Part shown: positions 34,801 through 43,057 of the stretch, in pieces
How positions within the stretch are numbered: position 1 is the stretch's first letter
Layout of the letters: every line of letters begins with the position of its first letter
Assembly (NCBI RefSeq): GCF_026151205.1
Contig: NC_087082.1
Coordinates: forward strand, 13,239,865-13,303,864
Origin: Bolinopsis microptera
Taxonomy: Eukaryota > Ctenophora > Tentaculata > Lobata > Bolinopsidae
Direction: 5' to 3'
DNA length: 64,000 nt
Translations under genes and position numbers: made by a program
The notes under the pieces: model-generated
Seen by the model: only the letters and a program-made list of their open reading frames with translations
Databases searched by the model: none
Told to the model about the DNA's origin: nothing

Positions 34801-37800
34801 GGGATGGGCGTGGCCCCTGGGAGTGGCCCGAGTGGGTTGAGAGGTCGAAACTTGATTTTTATGATGGTTTGGGACAGGCAGAACCCATTTTTAAACTAAA
34901 ACATGTCCCACCTACCCCGGAACATAAAAGCACTACAGGGGTAAAGATTTTAAAGTCTGGATTTAGCTGGATTTCGGTCATTTTGGGATGGGCGTGGCCC
35001 CTGGGAGTGGCCCGAGTGGGTTGAGAGGTCGAAACTTGATTTTTATGATGGTTTGGGACAGGCAGAACCCATTTTTAAACTAAAACATGTCCCACCTACC
35101 CCGGAACATAAAAGCACTACAGGGGTAAAGATTTTAAAGTCTGGATTTTAGCTGGATTTCGGTCATTTTGGGATGGGCGTGGCCCCTGGGAGTGGCCCGA
35201 GTGGGTTGAGAGGTCGAAACTTGATTTTTATGATGGTTTGGGACAGGCAGAACCCATTTTTAAACTAAAACATGTCCCACCTACCCCGGAACATAAAAGC
35301 ACTACAGGGGTAAAGATTTTAAAGTCTGGATTTTAGCTGGATTTCGGTCATTTTGGGATGGGCGTGGCCCCTGGGAGTGGCCCGAGTGGGTTGAGAGGTC
35401 GAAACTTGATTTTTATGATGGTTTGGGACAGGCAGAACCCATTTTTAAACTAAAACATGTCCCACCTACCCCGGAACATAAAAGCACTACAGGGGTAAAG
35501 ATTTTAAAGTCTGGATTTTAGCTGGATTTCGGTCATTTTGGGATGGGCGTGGCCCCTGGGAGTGGCCCGAGTGGGTTGAGAGGTCGAAACTTGATTTTTA
35601 TGATGGTTTGGGACAGGCAGAACCCATTTTTAAACTAAAACATGTCCCACCTACCCCGGAACATAAAAGCACTACAGGGGTAAAGATTTTAAAGTCTGGA
35701 TTTTAGCTGGATTTCGGTCATTTTGGGATGGGCGTGGCCCCTGGGAGTGGCCCGAGTGGGTTGAGAGGTCGAAACTTGATTTTTATGATGGTTTGGGACA
35801 GGCAGAACCCATTTTTAAACTAAAACATGTCCCACCTACCCCGGAACATAAAAGCACTACAGGGGTAAAGATTTTAAAGTCTGGATTTTAGCTGGATTTC
35901 GGTCATTTTGGGATGGGCGTGGCCCCTGGGAGTGGCCCGAGTGGGTTGAGAGGTCGAAACTTGATTTTTATGATGGTTTGGGACAGGCAGAACCCATTTT
36001 TAAACTAAAACATGTCCCACCTACCCCGGAACATAAAAGCACTACAGGGGTAAAGATTTTAAAGTCTGGATTTTAGCTGGATTTCGGTCATTTTGGGATG
36101 GGCGTGGCCCCTGGGAGTGGCCCGAGTGGGTTGAGAGGTCGAAACTTGATTTTTATGATGGTTTGGGACAGGCAGAACCCATTTTTAAACTAAAACATGT
36201 CCCACCTACCCCGGAACATAAAAGCACTACAGGGGTAAAGATTTTAAAGTCTGGATTTTAGCTGGATTTCGGTCATTTTGGGATGGGCGTGGCCCCTGGG
36301 AGTGGCCCGAGTGGGTTGAGAGGTCGAAACTTGATTTTTATGATGGTTTGGGACAGGCAGAACCCATTTTTAAACTAAAACATGTCCCACCTACCCCGGA
36401 ACATAAAAGCACTACAGGGGTAAAGATTTTAAAGTCTGGATTTTAGCTGGATTTCGGTCATTTTGGGATGGGCGTGGCCCCTGGGAGTGGCCCGAGTGGG
36501 TTGAGAGGTCGAAACTTGATTTTTATGATGGTTTGGGACAGGTAGAACCCATTTTTAAACTAAAACATGTCCCACCTACCCCGGAACATAAAAGCACTAC
36601 AGGGGTAAAGATTTTAAAGTCTGGATTTAGCTGGATTTCGGTCATTTTGGGATGGGCGTGGCCCCTGGGAGTGGCCCGAGTGGGTTGAGAGGTCGAAACT
36701 TGATTTTTATGATGGTTTGGGACAGGCAGAACCCATTTTTAAACTAAAACATGTCCCACCTACCCCGGAACATAAAAGCACTACAGGGGTAAAGATTTTA
36801 AAGTCTGGATTTTAGCTGGATTTCGGTCATTTTGGGATGGGCGTGGCCCCTGGGAGTGGCCTGAGTGGGTTGAGAGGTCGAAACTTGATTTTTATGATGG
36901 TTTCGGACAGGAACTACCTATCTAAACGCTAAAACATGTGCCACCTACCTCGGAACACAAAGGAACTACAGTGGTAAAGATTCTCGATCTGGATTTTACC
37001 AGGATTATAGTAATCTTGGGATTGGCATGGCCTCTGGGAGTGGTTTGAGTGATTCAAGAGCTTAAAACTAGGGGTTTGTGATGGTTTGGGATATGTACTA
37101 CCTATTTAAACACCAAAACATGTTTCAAATAGTCAGCAACACAAATCATCTCAGGGCCCAGGGGTAAAGATTCTCATTCTGGATTTTTAGGGATTTTTCA
37201 CAGATTTCAAGCTATTTGGGATTGGCGGCCTGAGTGGGATGGATGTGTTACTTAGATTTTCATATCTTATAAGTGTCTATAAAAGTATAAGCACGAGCAG
37301 TTTATTGAGACTTCTGACTTCTACCGTCGTAGATTCTACAATGATAAATATTGTAAAGTACGTGCGGCGCGCAAAATCCACTACAAAATCCACTACAAAA
37401 TTTAAGGAAACGTCTTCTGACTAATTTTCACAAATCATAATATCACTCTCAGTTTTATTTTATGACTATAATCTTTTTTGTTTTTAGCTAAATTTAAATC
37501 ATGTAATTCCCCAGTGTTACGTAAAGCAATGATAAACTCGAGCACATGGCATCCCAACAAGCTAAGTTCAGCTGAGGTACGTATATTTTTTCCCGATCCA
37601 TGACTCAAAGTGCCGAAGGCACAAAAGAGTCAAGGACAAGGGTTAGCGATCGAGGTTTTTTTTAAATATGGTAGCTTTGAGACCGTGCGACCGTGCCTGC
37701 GAGTGTGCGACCGTACCTGCCCTCGCGCACTGTTATCGCCCACGTGACTACCTGCGCAAAGTTATTTTGCGCACAAATCTGAATTAAATAATTGTCTCGC

Positions 37801-40800
37801 TTGGCATGTCACTTCGCCATATTTGCATGTTTATATAAACAGTAAAGACTGGGCCGTCCCCAGGTTGTATGGAATATGATAAAATACGCCATCACGGATC
37901 GGGAAATTGAGCGGCCATCCACAAAAGAAAAGCGGCCGCATTTCTTGTTCTTAAGGGGGCCGGGGGGGGTCTTCATCAAAATTCTCTCGAAATCGAGTTT
38001 ATAGTTGTTTCTGATAGAGGGGAGTGATATCTATCAGCTGCTTTTGGTCCCATGGAAAAATATTGTTCCTAGCCGAAATTATCGCCGGTCAAAGGTTAGC
38101 GCTTATGTGTAATTGTATTGCGCGAGCAATTTTCAATCGCGCGTTCTGAAAATCGAGTCTAAAAATCTATCTTCTCCTACATTTTTTGAGCAATCACCCT
38201 AAAATTTTCAGGATATGTTCTTAGGATCAGTTAGAAGAGAACTCTAGAGCCAGAATTTTGAGATAGGCCTTTAAAGATTTTTAATCCGATTTTGAAAATC
38301 TTGGACCTTTAAAAATCAAGGTCCAAGATTTTCAAAATCGATTTAAAAATCTTTAAAGGCCTATCTCAAAATTCTGGCTCTAGAGTTCTCTTCTAACTGA
38401 TCCTAAGAACATATCCTGAAAGTTTTAGGGTGATTGCTCAAAAAATGTAGGAGAAGATAGATTTTTAGACTCTATTTTCAGAACGCGCGATTGAAAATTG
38501 CTTGCGCAATACAATTACACATAAGCGCTGACCTTTGGCCGGCGATAATTTCGGCTAGGAACAATATTTTTCCATGGGACCAAAAGCAGCTGATAGATAT
38601 CACTCCCCTCTATCAGTGACAACTATAAACTCGATTTCGAGAGAATTTTGATGAAGACCCCCCCCCCCCCCCCCCCCCCCCCGGCCCCCTTAATACAATG
38701 AGAAAACTATCGATCAGTTTCCATCTTTAAAAGAACCTTCTCTATCTTATATCAAATATTTTGTAATATTCACCAAACCTACCATGACCCTCTCTAGAAC
38801 CAAGGAACCTGCCCGTCCCCACTAAAGTCGCCTCCCCCTAAACCTCCTAGACCGGTTACAGGGCCCCAGTTCTGCTACACGCCTGATAATCCTTGTCTGC
38901 CTTCTTACCGAGCGCGGTATGAGGCCGGAAGGAGCTCCAGGTTCGTGTCCGTTATTAAACTTTTGTATTTTTATGGAACAGTTCACAATATTATTCGAAA
39001 GAGATCAGAATGTGATGACATAACTTCCATCACAAAACGTGTATTATATTTGATTTACAGAATGGGAAGTGGTTCTACTAAAACTCCCATTATACTGTCA
39101 GATTAAATATTTACGTCCCTCTTAAAGAGGCTTTGACATAGCGCTCTTTAGGAAAGATAAGCTGGTGGATTGGACACCAGGGAAGCGAAGTAAGAGCGCA
39201 GAACGTAAACCCAAGACTCCAGCCACTCATGATACGCAGCGATCTAGAGCTAACACGTGGTAAGTTACTAACACGTGGTAGGTTTCAAAGGTTGAACGCT
39301 GATGTTGGTAGTTCTCACCCCTGGGGACAACTGATAGCTAACTCATATCACCGTGATCAAAATAACATCGGCTTTACTATCTATGAATCATATGACAAGA
39401 ATTAAGCTAAACTATATATTCTGAACTTATGATATATTTTGCAGCAAGAAGCCGAACAGAAGAAGGTCGAGGTCTGTAGAAATGACTCCCCTCCGCATGA
39501 CCGCCCCAAGTACTCCTAATCCTCACATTATGGGAACTCCTAAAGATCCTAAAGATCGGGTGTCCGACGCTACGTACGTGTCCATGCACAAGTTCAGCAG
39601 AGTATCTGTGGATAGTACCCCCAAACCTTCCAGAAACCCGCCCCGACCTCCAAGTCTCAGTAATCTGCCCGGGTGAGAAATTTGCTGTTTACGTTACAGT
39701 GGTTACTAAGGTTACATGTCATGTGAACGAAGTCATACCACGACTGATTTGGCTCCGAGTGCTTATCTTGTTCTTACTAAATACTTGTCAAACATCAGGT
39801 CTGCTAGCAAGAAAACTCCCGGAAGACCGTTAAGCAAGATCAACGAGAGTTATAGGACAGCGCTGAACAAGAACACTCCTCCCTCCGCCTCTTCTACAGG
39901 GTAACACATTTTTAACGTTCTTGTAAAATTATTTGGTATTTTCTGTTATCTTGTCTTGCCTTGATAAATCTATAAATGGTAACAGCTGTATTTCAGATTA
40001 AATGGTTTCATACAGATTGTTAGTAACTTGCTACATTCCATTAAAACTTGTTCTTGTTAACAGCTCGTTTCCTATCAGGAAGGGGTCCCCGTCCAAAGGA
40101 ACTCCTCGCCGATCACCAAGACAACAGAAGCTGCAAGCAGATTTGAGCAAGAGAGAGAACAAGAAAAGAGCTCCTATTCCACAAGGGACGAGTCCTCAGA
40201 AGAATTGTAATGTTCACGCCACCAGGTCAGTAATCGTGTCAGGTGAAACTATGCGACATTAATCAGGATTCATTCAAATTCAGCCAAATTTTCCATGTTT
40301 TTCTAATCTCAATTTGAAATTGTTGCAGATCTAAGAAGAGTCCAGCGCCGGAACCTCAGCGCAAAGTAAGAGTGCCCAGACATAGTCAAGGTGGAACGAA
40401 CAACCTCGACTCTCCTAACCGATCAGATCTCAAAAATAAGGAGGGGCTCATGAATGTCTACATCGGCGAGGTTGGGAACTCCAAACTTCATTTTTTAAAT
40501 ACGTTTCAGTCTCAAGTCGCCCACATGTTTATGTTTGATCATCTTAACCGTATTCCCTGTGTAAAATGAAAAAAAAAACTGACTTCCCTGAATTTTTCAG
40601 GAATCGGACACATCACTCTCTCCCTCGATAAAGATATGCAACACACCTTCCAGCAGTGTCACCTCTACCCCAACCAGCTTCACCTTCGATGTAGAGAACT
40701 ACATCGACGAAGCGTTCGGTTGCCTCCAAGCGGAGAGCACTGCCATGACAAACGATGTTACCCCTTCGTTCCACTCAGCAAGTGCAAGGAGAGCTGCCCC

Positions 40801-41739
40801 GAGGGCCCCGTCAACCCCTAAAACGCCAGCAGGGAGGACTCTAACTAAGACCCCTAATAGGAAAGTGTCCAGAAACACGCCTCTCACCTCCACCATGAAA
40901 CAAGGAGCGCCTGATTTCGACCTTCCAGGTGAGATATTATAATCCCTCCCTGTGAAAAGGAGCCTAGTATTTTATGTATATATTTTTTAAATTCTGTCCA
41001 GGACTCCAGGATTGTATATCATGACTGCCATTATCAAGGTGGTAATTAAGTTGATGTTTGATTTGTTGATGATTAATGAATTTCAGGAGACGTAACCGCG
41101 ATTGACAGCGGATCTATGCGACGTAAAGCAATGAAGGAGGTACTCGACATCACCCCCATCATCGAAGAAGAGGAGGAAGAAAAAGAAGATAGCAAAGAGC
41201 GAGGAGCAAGTATCTTAGATGGTTACTTTGACAGCTCTATCGACAGCACTATCGACGAGGATGAGGACACTAAGGAGAACGAAACACCCTGTAATATGTC
41301 CGATCTTTCTCCTATCTATGCAACTTCTCAAAAGAGGAGATCTGAGTCTCCTGTAAAGGAGCACAACTCTCCTTCAAAACGTCTCGCTACAACTGGAAAA
41401 TCTCCTGCGACTCCTGCTTCAAGAAGTAGGAAGTCTCCTGCCACCAGAAGTAAGATTTCTCCAGCAACACCTGCATCCAGGAGTAGAAAATCTCCTGCTT
41501 CAAGGAGTAGTATGTCTCCTGCGACTCCTTCTTCAAGGAGTAAGAAGTCTCCTGCTGTGACAAGCAAAAGGAGCAGTCGATCTCCTTTGGGTTGTTTGAA
41601 AGGATCCAACACTACCTCTTTTAAGAAGGGTGAAATGTCACCAGCTGACCCTGATTTTAATGGCAAAGAGAGCCCGATAACCGTCCGACCGAAGCCTAAG
41701 TTTAAAGTGGTTAACGGAAAACTGATGCCCATATCATAA
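13833..41739 (+). CDS. RTKN-like: Rhotekin-like Rho effector (HR1 - anillin homology - PH - long basic SP-rich tail)
   Basis: Inferred exons: 13833-13993, 14216-14329, 14504-14749, 14927-15014, 15565-15587, 15730-15813, 15896-15954, 16143-16279, 16415-16550, 37488-37576, 39162-39259, 39445-39672, 39799-39900, 40064-40225, 40329-40365, 40601-40928, 41087-41739. They sum to 2,745 nt (914 residues plus stop) with consistent phases; a TAA precedes the ATG in frame. Rhotekins bind active Rho GTPases and septins at the cell cortex. Residues about 30-85 form an HR1-like coil (EVEEKLLFEMGMREAAQRLL, LTSNSRTLALMTALQ). Residues about 110-190 are the anillin homology region (TISNIIVPLKW, MGPDFVIDLEFYY). 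Residues about 255-352 are a PH domain (KEGFLDVQQMSQGMPHW, WKQPEDQF, EDRILWEIA). The tail is rich in Lys, Ser and Pro with many SP/TP sites, an acidic stretch and KEN. The exon 1 donor (GTGCTG) and exon 11 acceptor (AAG) are the weakest borders. AATAAA follows at 41765. Confidence 0.72.
16665..22085 (-). repeat. Satellite A array 1 (about 30 units of ~180-185 bp), inverted and indel-rich
   Basis: About 30 head-to-tail copies of the 185-bp satellite A appear here as the reverse complement of the arrays at 27.7 and 31.2-36.9 kb. Each unit has the landmarks ATGTTCCGGGGTAGGTGG, CCAAACCATCATAAAAATCA and CACTCCCAGGGGCCACGCCC. Almost every unit carries several private one- to three-base deletions or short duplications, often at homopolymers, which the later arrays lack. 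That pattern suits uncorrected long-read sequence at least as well as old divergence. Confidence 0.9.
22086..22790. other. Unique spacer between satellites A and B
   Basis: This segment of about 700 bp resembles neither satellite. No gene, splice-bounded exon or transposon ends were recognised in it. Confidence 0.45.
22791..23659 (+). repeat. Satellite B, diverged left block (~3-4 units)
   Basis: Diverged copies of the 243-bp satellite B, recognised by GAAGTTCGATATAAGATTTT, GGACTCGAGGGTCCCCC and CTACCCTGATCATTATGA. Their C tract has expanded, reaching about 27 C residues near 23242-23268 where typical units have seven. The block ends in TACCCTGATCAT, which is duplicated at 26857 around the inserted LINE. 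Confidence 0.85.
23660..26856 (-). mobile_element. Full-length but decayed RTE-type LINE (about 3.2 kb), 12-bp target duplication
   Basis: Read on the minus strand, the 5' part encodes an apurinic-type endonuclease: LRFGTWNVLSLV, LDLLGITETHMPGSG and GIKRQGVGLSLS, then, near 26000, a distal YLHWGGRGKQAVSSISFDVR block. Reverse-transcriptase pieces follow: RENQCGFRQNAH at about 24950 and GLRINAKKTQCMAV ... RLALCYLGETISG at about 24300-24480. The element is bounded by TACCCTGATCAT at 23648-23659 and 26857-26868. Length, lack of an ORF1 and a short TTGTTG-type 3' end all fit the RTE clade. Numerous stops and frameshifts show it is dead. Confidence 0.8.
26857..27690 (+). repeat. Satellite B array, 243-bp units, near-identical
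   Basis: The unit start CTGATCATTATGAGCCAAAA recurs at 26861, 27104, 27347 and 27590, an exact period of 243 bp, with very few differences between units. Because 243 is divisible by three, frames stay open across units, giving 225- and 259-codon frames in two registers. These are not considered genes. The array switches abruptly to satellite A at about 27690. Confidence 0.92.
27691..28587 (+). repeat. Satellite A array 2, about five units
   Basis: Five units of the 185-bp satellite, with the variants GGTAATTTTGGG, GCCTGAGTGGG and GGACAGGTAGAACC. One unit carries a deletion in the GC-rich block and another an 8-bp insertion. The last unit is cut after GGAACATAAA by the RLE-type LINE. Confidence 0.92.
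28737..30029 (-). CDS. C-terminal ORF of the RLE LINE: zinc knuckle and restriction-like endonuclease
   Basis: An open frame of about 430 codons remains. A CCHC knuckle is visible as CTLCGWKTCNIKHILAVC near residues 190-210. Near residues 305-325 is RPDMVVWSDSLREVVLIEL, which fits the PD-(D/E)xK-like nuclease core, followed by the conserved GWKALLFTIEIGCRGFW. In R2-like elements this nuclease nicks the target DNA to prime reverse transcription. The ATG shown by the frame is probably not a true start, since homologous sequence continues upstream (MLTSKMSWDLMIYNLP) past a TAG near 30060 into the MITE-interrupted RT region. Confidence 0.72.
   Translation of the reverse strand: MKKWLGVTRSITVTVLYRSKDYFGLNLKKLSDLYKSLQVSKGHALKNSDDTKVVEAYNNKREKQENSPRWSYTTELTARERDLYFQELVGVVTKDRVGLGCKPKLTERQKLRQLVESVSENNMLVTLVNKGVQGKFLTWENTMQLDLGWNSLIYNYKMSPALLKFHLNSTHDVANTPANMKLWNYSSTGNCTLCGWKTCNIKHILAVCSIARNSKRYNWRHDNVLRVIAGALLDQLKMYNSSGSTTSDKEWIRFKSKDGKYEHPKPKLRKERPFERAKDWKLIWDEDTLPAQFPQHIYNTAERPDMVVWSDSLREVVLIELTCGDESNFSDQVARKEARYNRELIPGIDGCGWKALLFTIEIGCRGFWHHTVPALFNYFGLAKRTKNKALNEAALVALRCSYTIWLARDNKKWSTCYDIARRPEVINCES
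30212..30500. mobile_element. hAT-type MITE (289 bp) inside the RLE LINE
   Basis: The terminal inverted repeats are CAGTGGCGTAACG and its complement CGTTACGCCACTG. The target duplication is a perfect 8 bp, CCGTTGTT, at 30204-30211 and 30501-30508. Eight-base duplications and CAGTGGCG-like ends are characteristic of hAT elements. The interior is G-rich, with several runs of five or six G (GGGGGGCGCC), and has no coding capacity. Confidence 0.88.
30509..31200 (-). pseudogene. Reverse transcriptase part of the RLE LINE
   Basis: Visible RT motifs are SVQKGFLKKTPGCLEHT (near 31160), the VWVDLMNAYGRVPHNL block (motif A region), GLFQGDPLSVVLF (motif B) and AFADDLTLMS (motif C, F-A-D-D with both catalytic aspartates kept). 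Then come KFLGHWIYVDLGLND and the MITE junction. Motif A is reached only after a frameshift near 31100. The segment before about 31215 is missing, so the N-terminal DNA-binding domains of the family are absent. Confidence 0.72.
31216..36920 (+). repeat. Satellite A array 3, about 31 near-identical 185-bp units
   Basis: The block AAAGTCTGGATTTTAGCTGG recurs every 185 bp (31621, 31806, 31991, 32176 and on). Interior units are virtually identical (GGTCATTTTGGG, GCCCGAGTGGG, GGACAGGCAGAACC). The first units, next to the LINE, keep the GGTAATTTT and GGTAGAACC variants. Rare private changes include an extra G near 34015 and the same one-base deletion (GGATTTAGCTGG) in two units near 34960 and 36620. 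No long open frame is expected, since 185 is not divisible by three. Confidence 0.95.
36921..37235 (+). repeat. Degenerate right edge of satellite A
   Basis: Two strongly diverged units remain recognisable by GGTAAAGATT, TCTGGATTTT, TTGGGATTGGC and GTGATGGTTTGGGA. They grade from the perfect array into unique DNA about 250 bp before exon 10 of the rhotekin-like gene. Confidence 0.85.
37587..37906. mobile_element. Small MITE-like element in rhotekin-like intron 10
   Basis: Imperfect inverted ends TTTCCCGATCCATGA and TTTCCCGATCCGTGA (reverse complement of the right end) bound about 320 bp. No clear target duplication was seen, so the class is unknown. Confidence 0.45.
37951..38693. mobile_element. 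TTAA-flanked fold-back element (~735 bp)
   Basis: Two arms of about 360 bp are near-perfect inverted copies meeting at CTTGGACC...GGTCCAAG around 38316. TTAA lies at both outer borders (37951-37954 and 38690-38693), the duplication typical of piggyBac- or Kolobok-type transposons. The ends begin GGGGGCCGGG. The right arm has a run of about 25 C where the left arm has about 8 G. No coding frame. It would form a very stable hairpin in pre-mRNA of the host gene. Confidence 0.85.
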
Positions 41740-43057
41740 GGGCGTGTACATGCCCATATTAGGACAATAAATGGCGCAGGATTTAATGGAATCGTCATTT
41801 GACTCCGTATCGCTCGAAATGAACTGGTGAAAGAAATGAAACAGTTTGAAGATGATAAGGAACTCGCATGGTACTTCTCCTCAGACACATAGTAAAACAG
41901 TCTGCGAATATTTGAACATCATGAAAAATATCAAACAAAATTCACGCCCAAAAATGTACAATCAGCAATCAGAATATGTACAGGATATGCATTTTTATTT
42001 TTTTGATTCAATGATAATTGATTTATGATATGTCACGGAAAATATTAGCATTTGATTGGATCTGGATCTTTTTTTCAGGTTTTTATTTCATTATTTTTAT
42101 GAATACAAAGTGAAGCAGTTAAATTCCCAGTTTCTTGAGATACAGTTTTTGCATGCATTTAGCTTAGACTCATCTGATAGTGATTAGTGATTTAAATCTT
42201 AATTAAAATGGGTACGAGATCTTGTGAAACTCCCATTTTTAAAGGTATGTGAATTTGTTCACTAATTTTCACTGCAATCATTTCGCTGGATTGTTTAGCC
42301 AATGGTCAAATTTTGATCATGTTTGGCAACGATTTGATCTAATTTTTTGAAAAAAATTTTCAGCACAGTTCAGTTTCAGAACTCAGACAATAACTGAGAC
42401 CATTTTTTAATTAATCGTTTTCCATGTCAAAAATTAAATTGGCAACCCGATGCAAAAAGAGAAGACTCGTTTTTATTTACAGGGTTATTTTGTAATTCCA
42501 AAATTTTGCTGAAAACATTTGTATCGTTAACATCTCTGTTTTGTTTATTATCCTGGAGATGTTATGTGGTTTAAAACTTGACAATAATTTGATAGCTGAA
42601 AGTGGAAACATTGATTAAAAGCAAAATTATTGTGAGCTTGAAATTACTACCCATCATCACAATATGATGAAAGCATCGCTGAATTAAACAAAATATGCTA
42701 TGATACGGAAGTATTATAATTACAATTGACCCATTACAATATCTACGATGAAATACTAGTAGGAACCCTTGTCAGAGTTCAATATCCATTGTCCAGTTTC
42801 AGTCCGTACAGATAAATTTATTCCATGCCAATTTGCCAAATCAATAAATGTAAAACTAATGAAGCGAGCTGAGGTTTTGAGATTTTATTGAAGATCAAAG
42901 ATGATCCAATCTTTAGTGCTCGTGAGGATTTGGATTCTGGCGGATCTTCTTGTGTTGATCTTTTGACAACTTGTCCTAAATTGAGCTAGCCTTTACATTT
43001 GGTAATTCCAGAGCTCAGTCTGAGATACATTTTGCATTCAGCATTGGATGAATTACG
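41740..43057. other. 3' flank of rhotekin-like gene, no other gene seen
   Basis: AATAAA at 41765 is the likely polyadenylation signal. The rest is AT-rich and shows no coding, RNA or transposon feature that I can support. Confidence 0.5.

Larger units (their letters stand above)
16551..37487 (+). other. 20.9-kb satellite-filled intron of the rhotekin-like gene
   Basis: The donor is ATCG|GTTAGT after exon 9 and the acceptor is TTTTTAG before CTAAATTT. Phase 1 on the left joins two bases on the right to make GCT, giving WEIA-KFKSCNSPVLRKAM across the junction. Between the borders lie satellite A, a spacer, satellite B with an RTE LINE, more satellite A with an RLE-type LINE, and a long homogeneous satellite A array. 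The length is as assembled and may be collapsed or expanded. Confidence 0.65.

Noticed and set aside
31216-36920. CRISPR array
   Set aside because: The units are full-length tandem repeats without unique spacers, in animal-type DNA.
31216-36920. CENP-B box in satellite A as a sign of centromere function
   Set aside because: TTCGGTCATTTTGGGA fails the essential A and CGGG positions of the CENP-B box; centromere role cannot be claimed.
41328-41888. 186-codon frame on the minus strand
   Set aside because: It is antisense to the SP-rich last exon of the rhotekin-like gene; low-complexity codons leave the opposite strand open.
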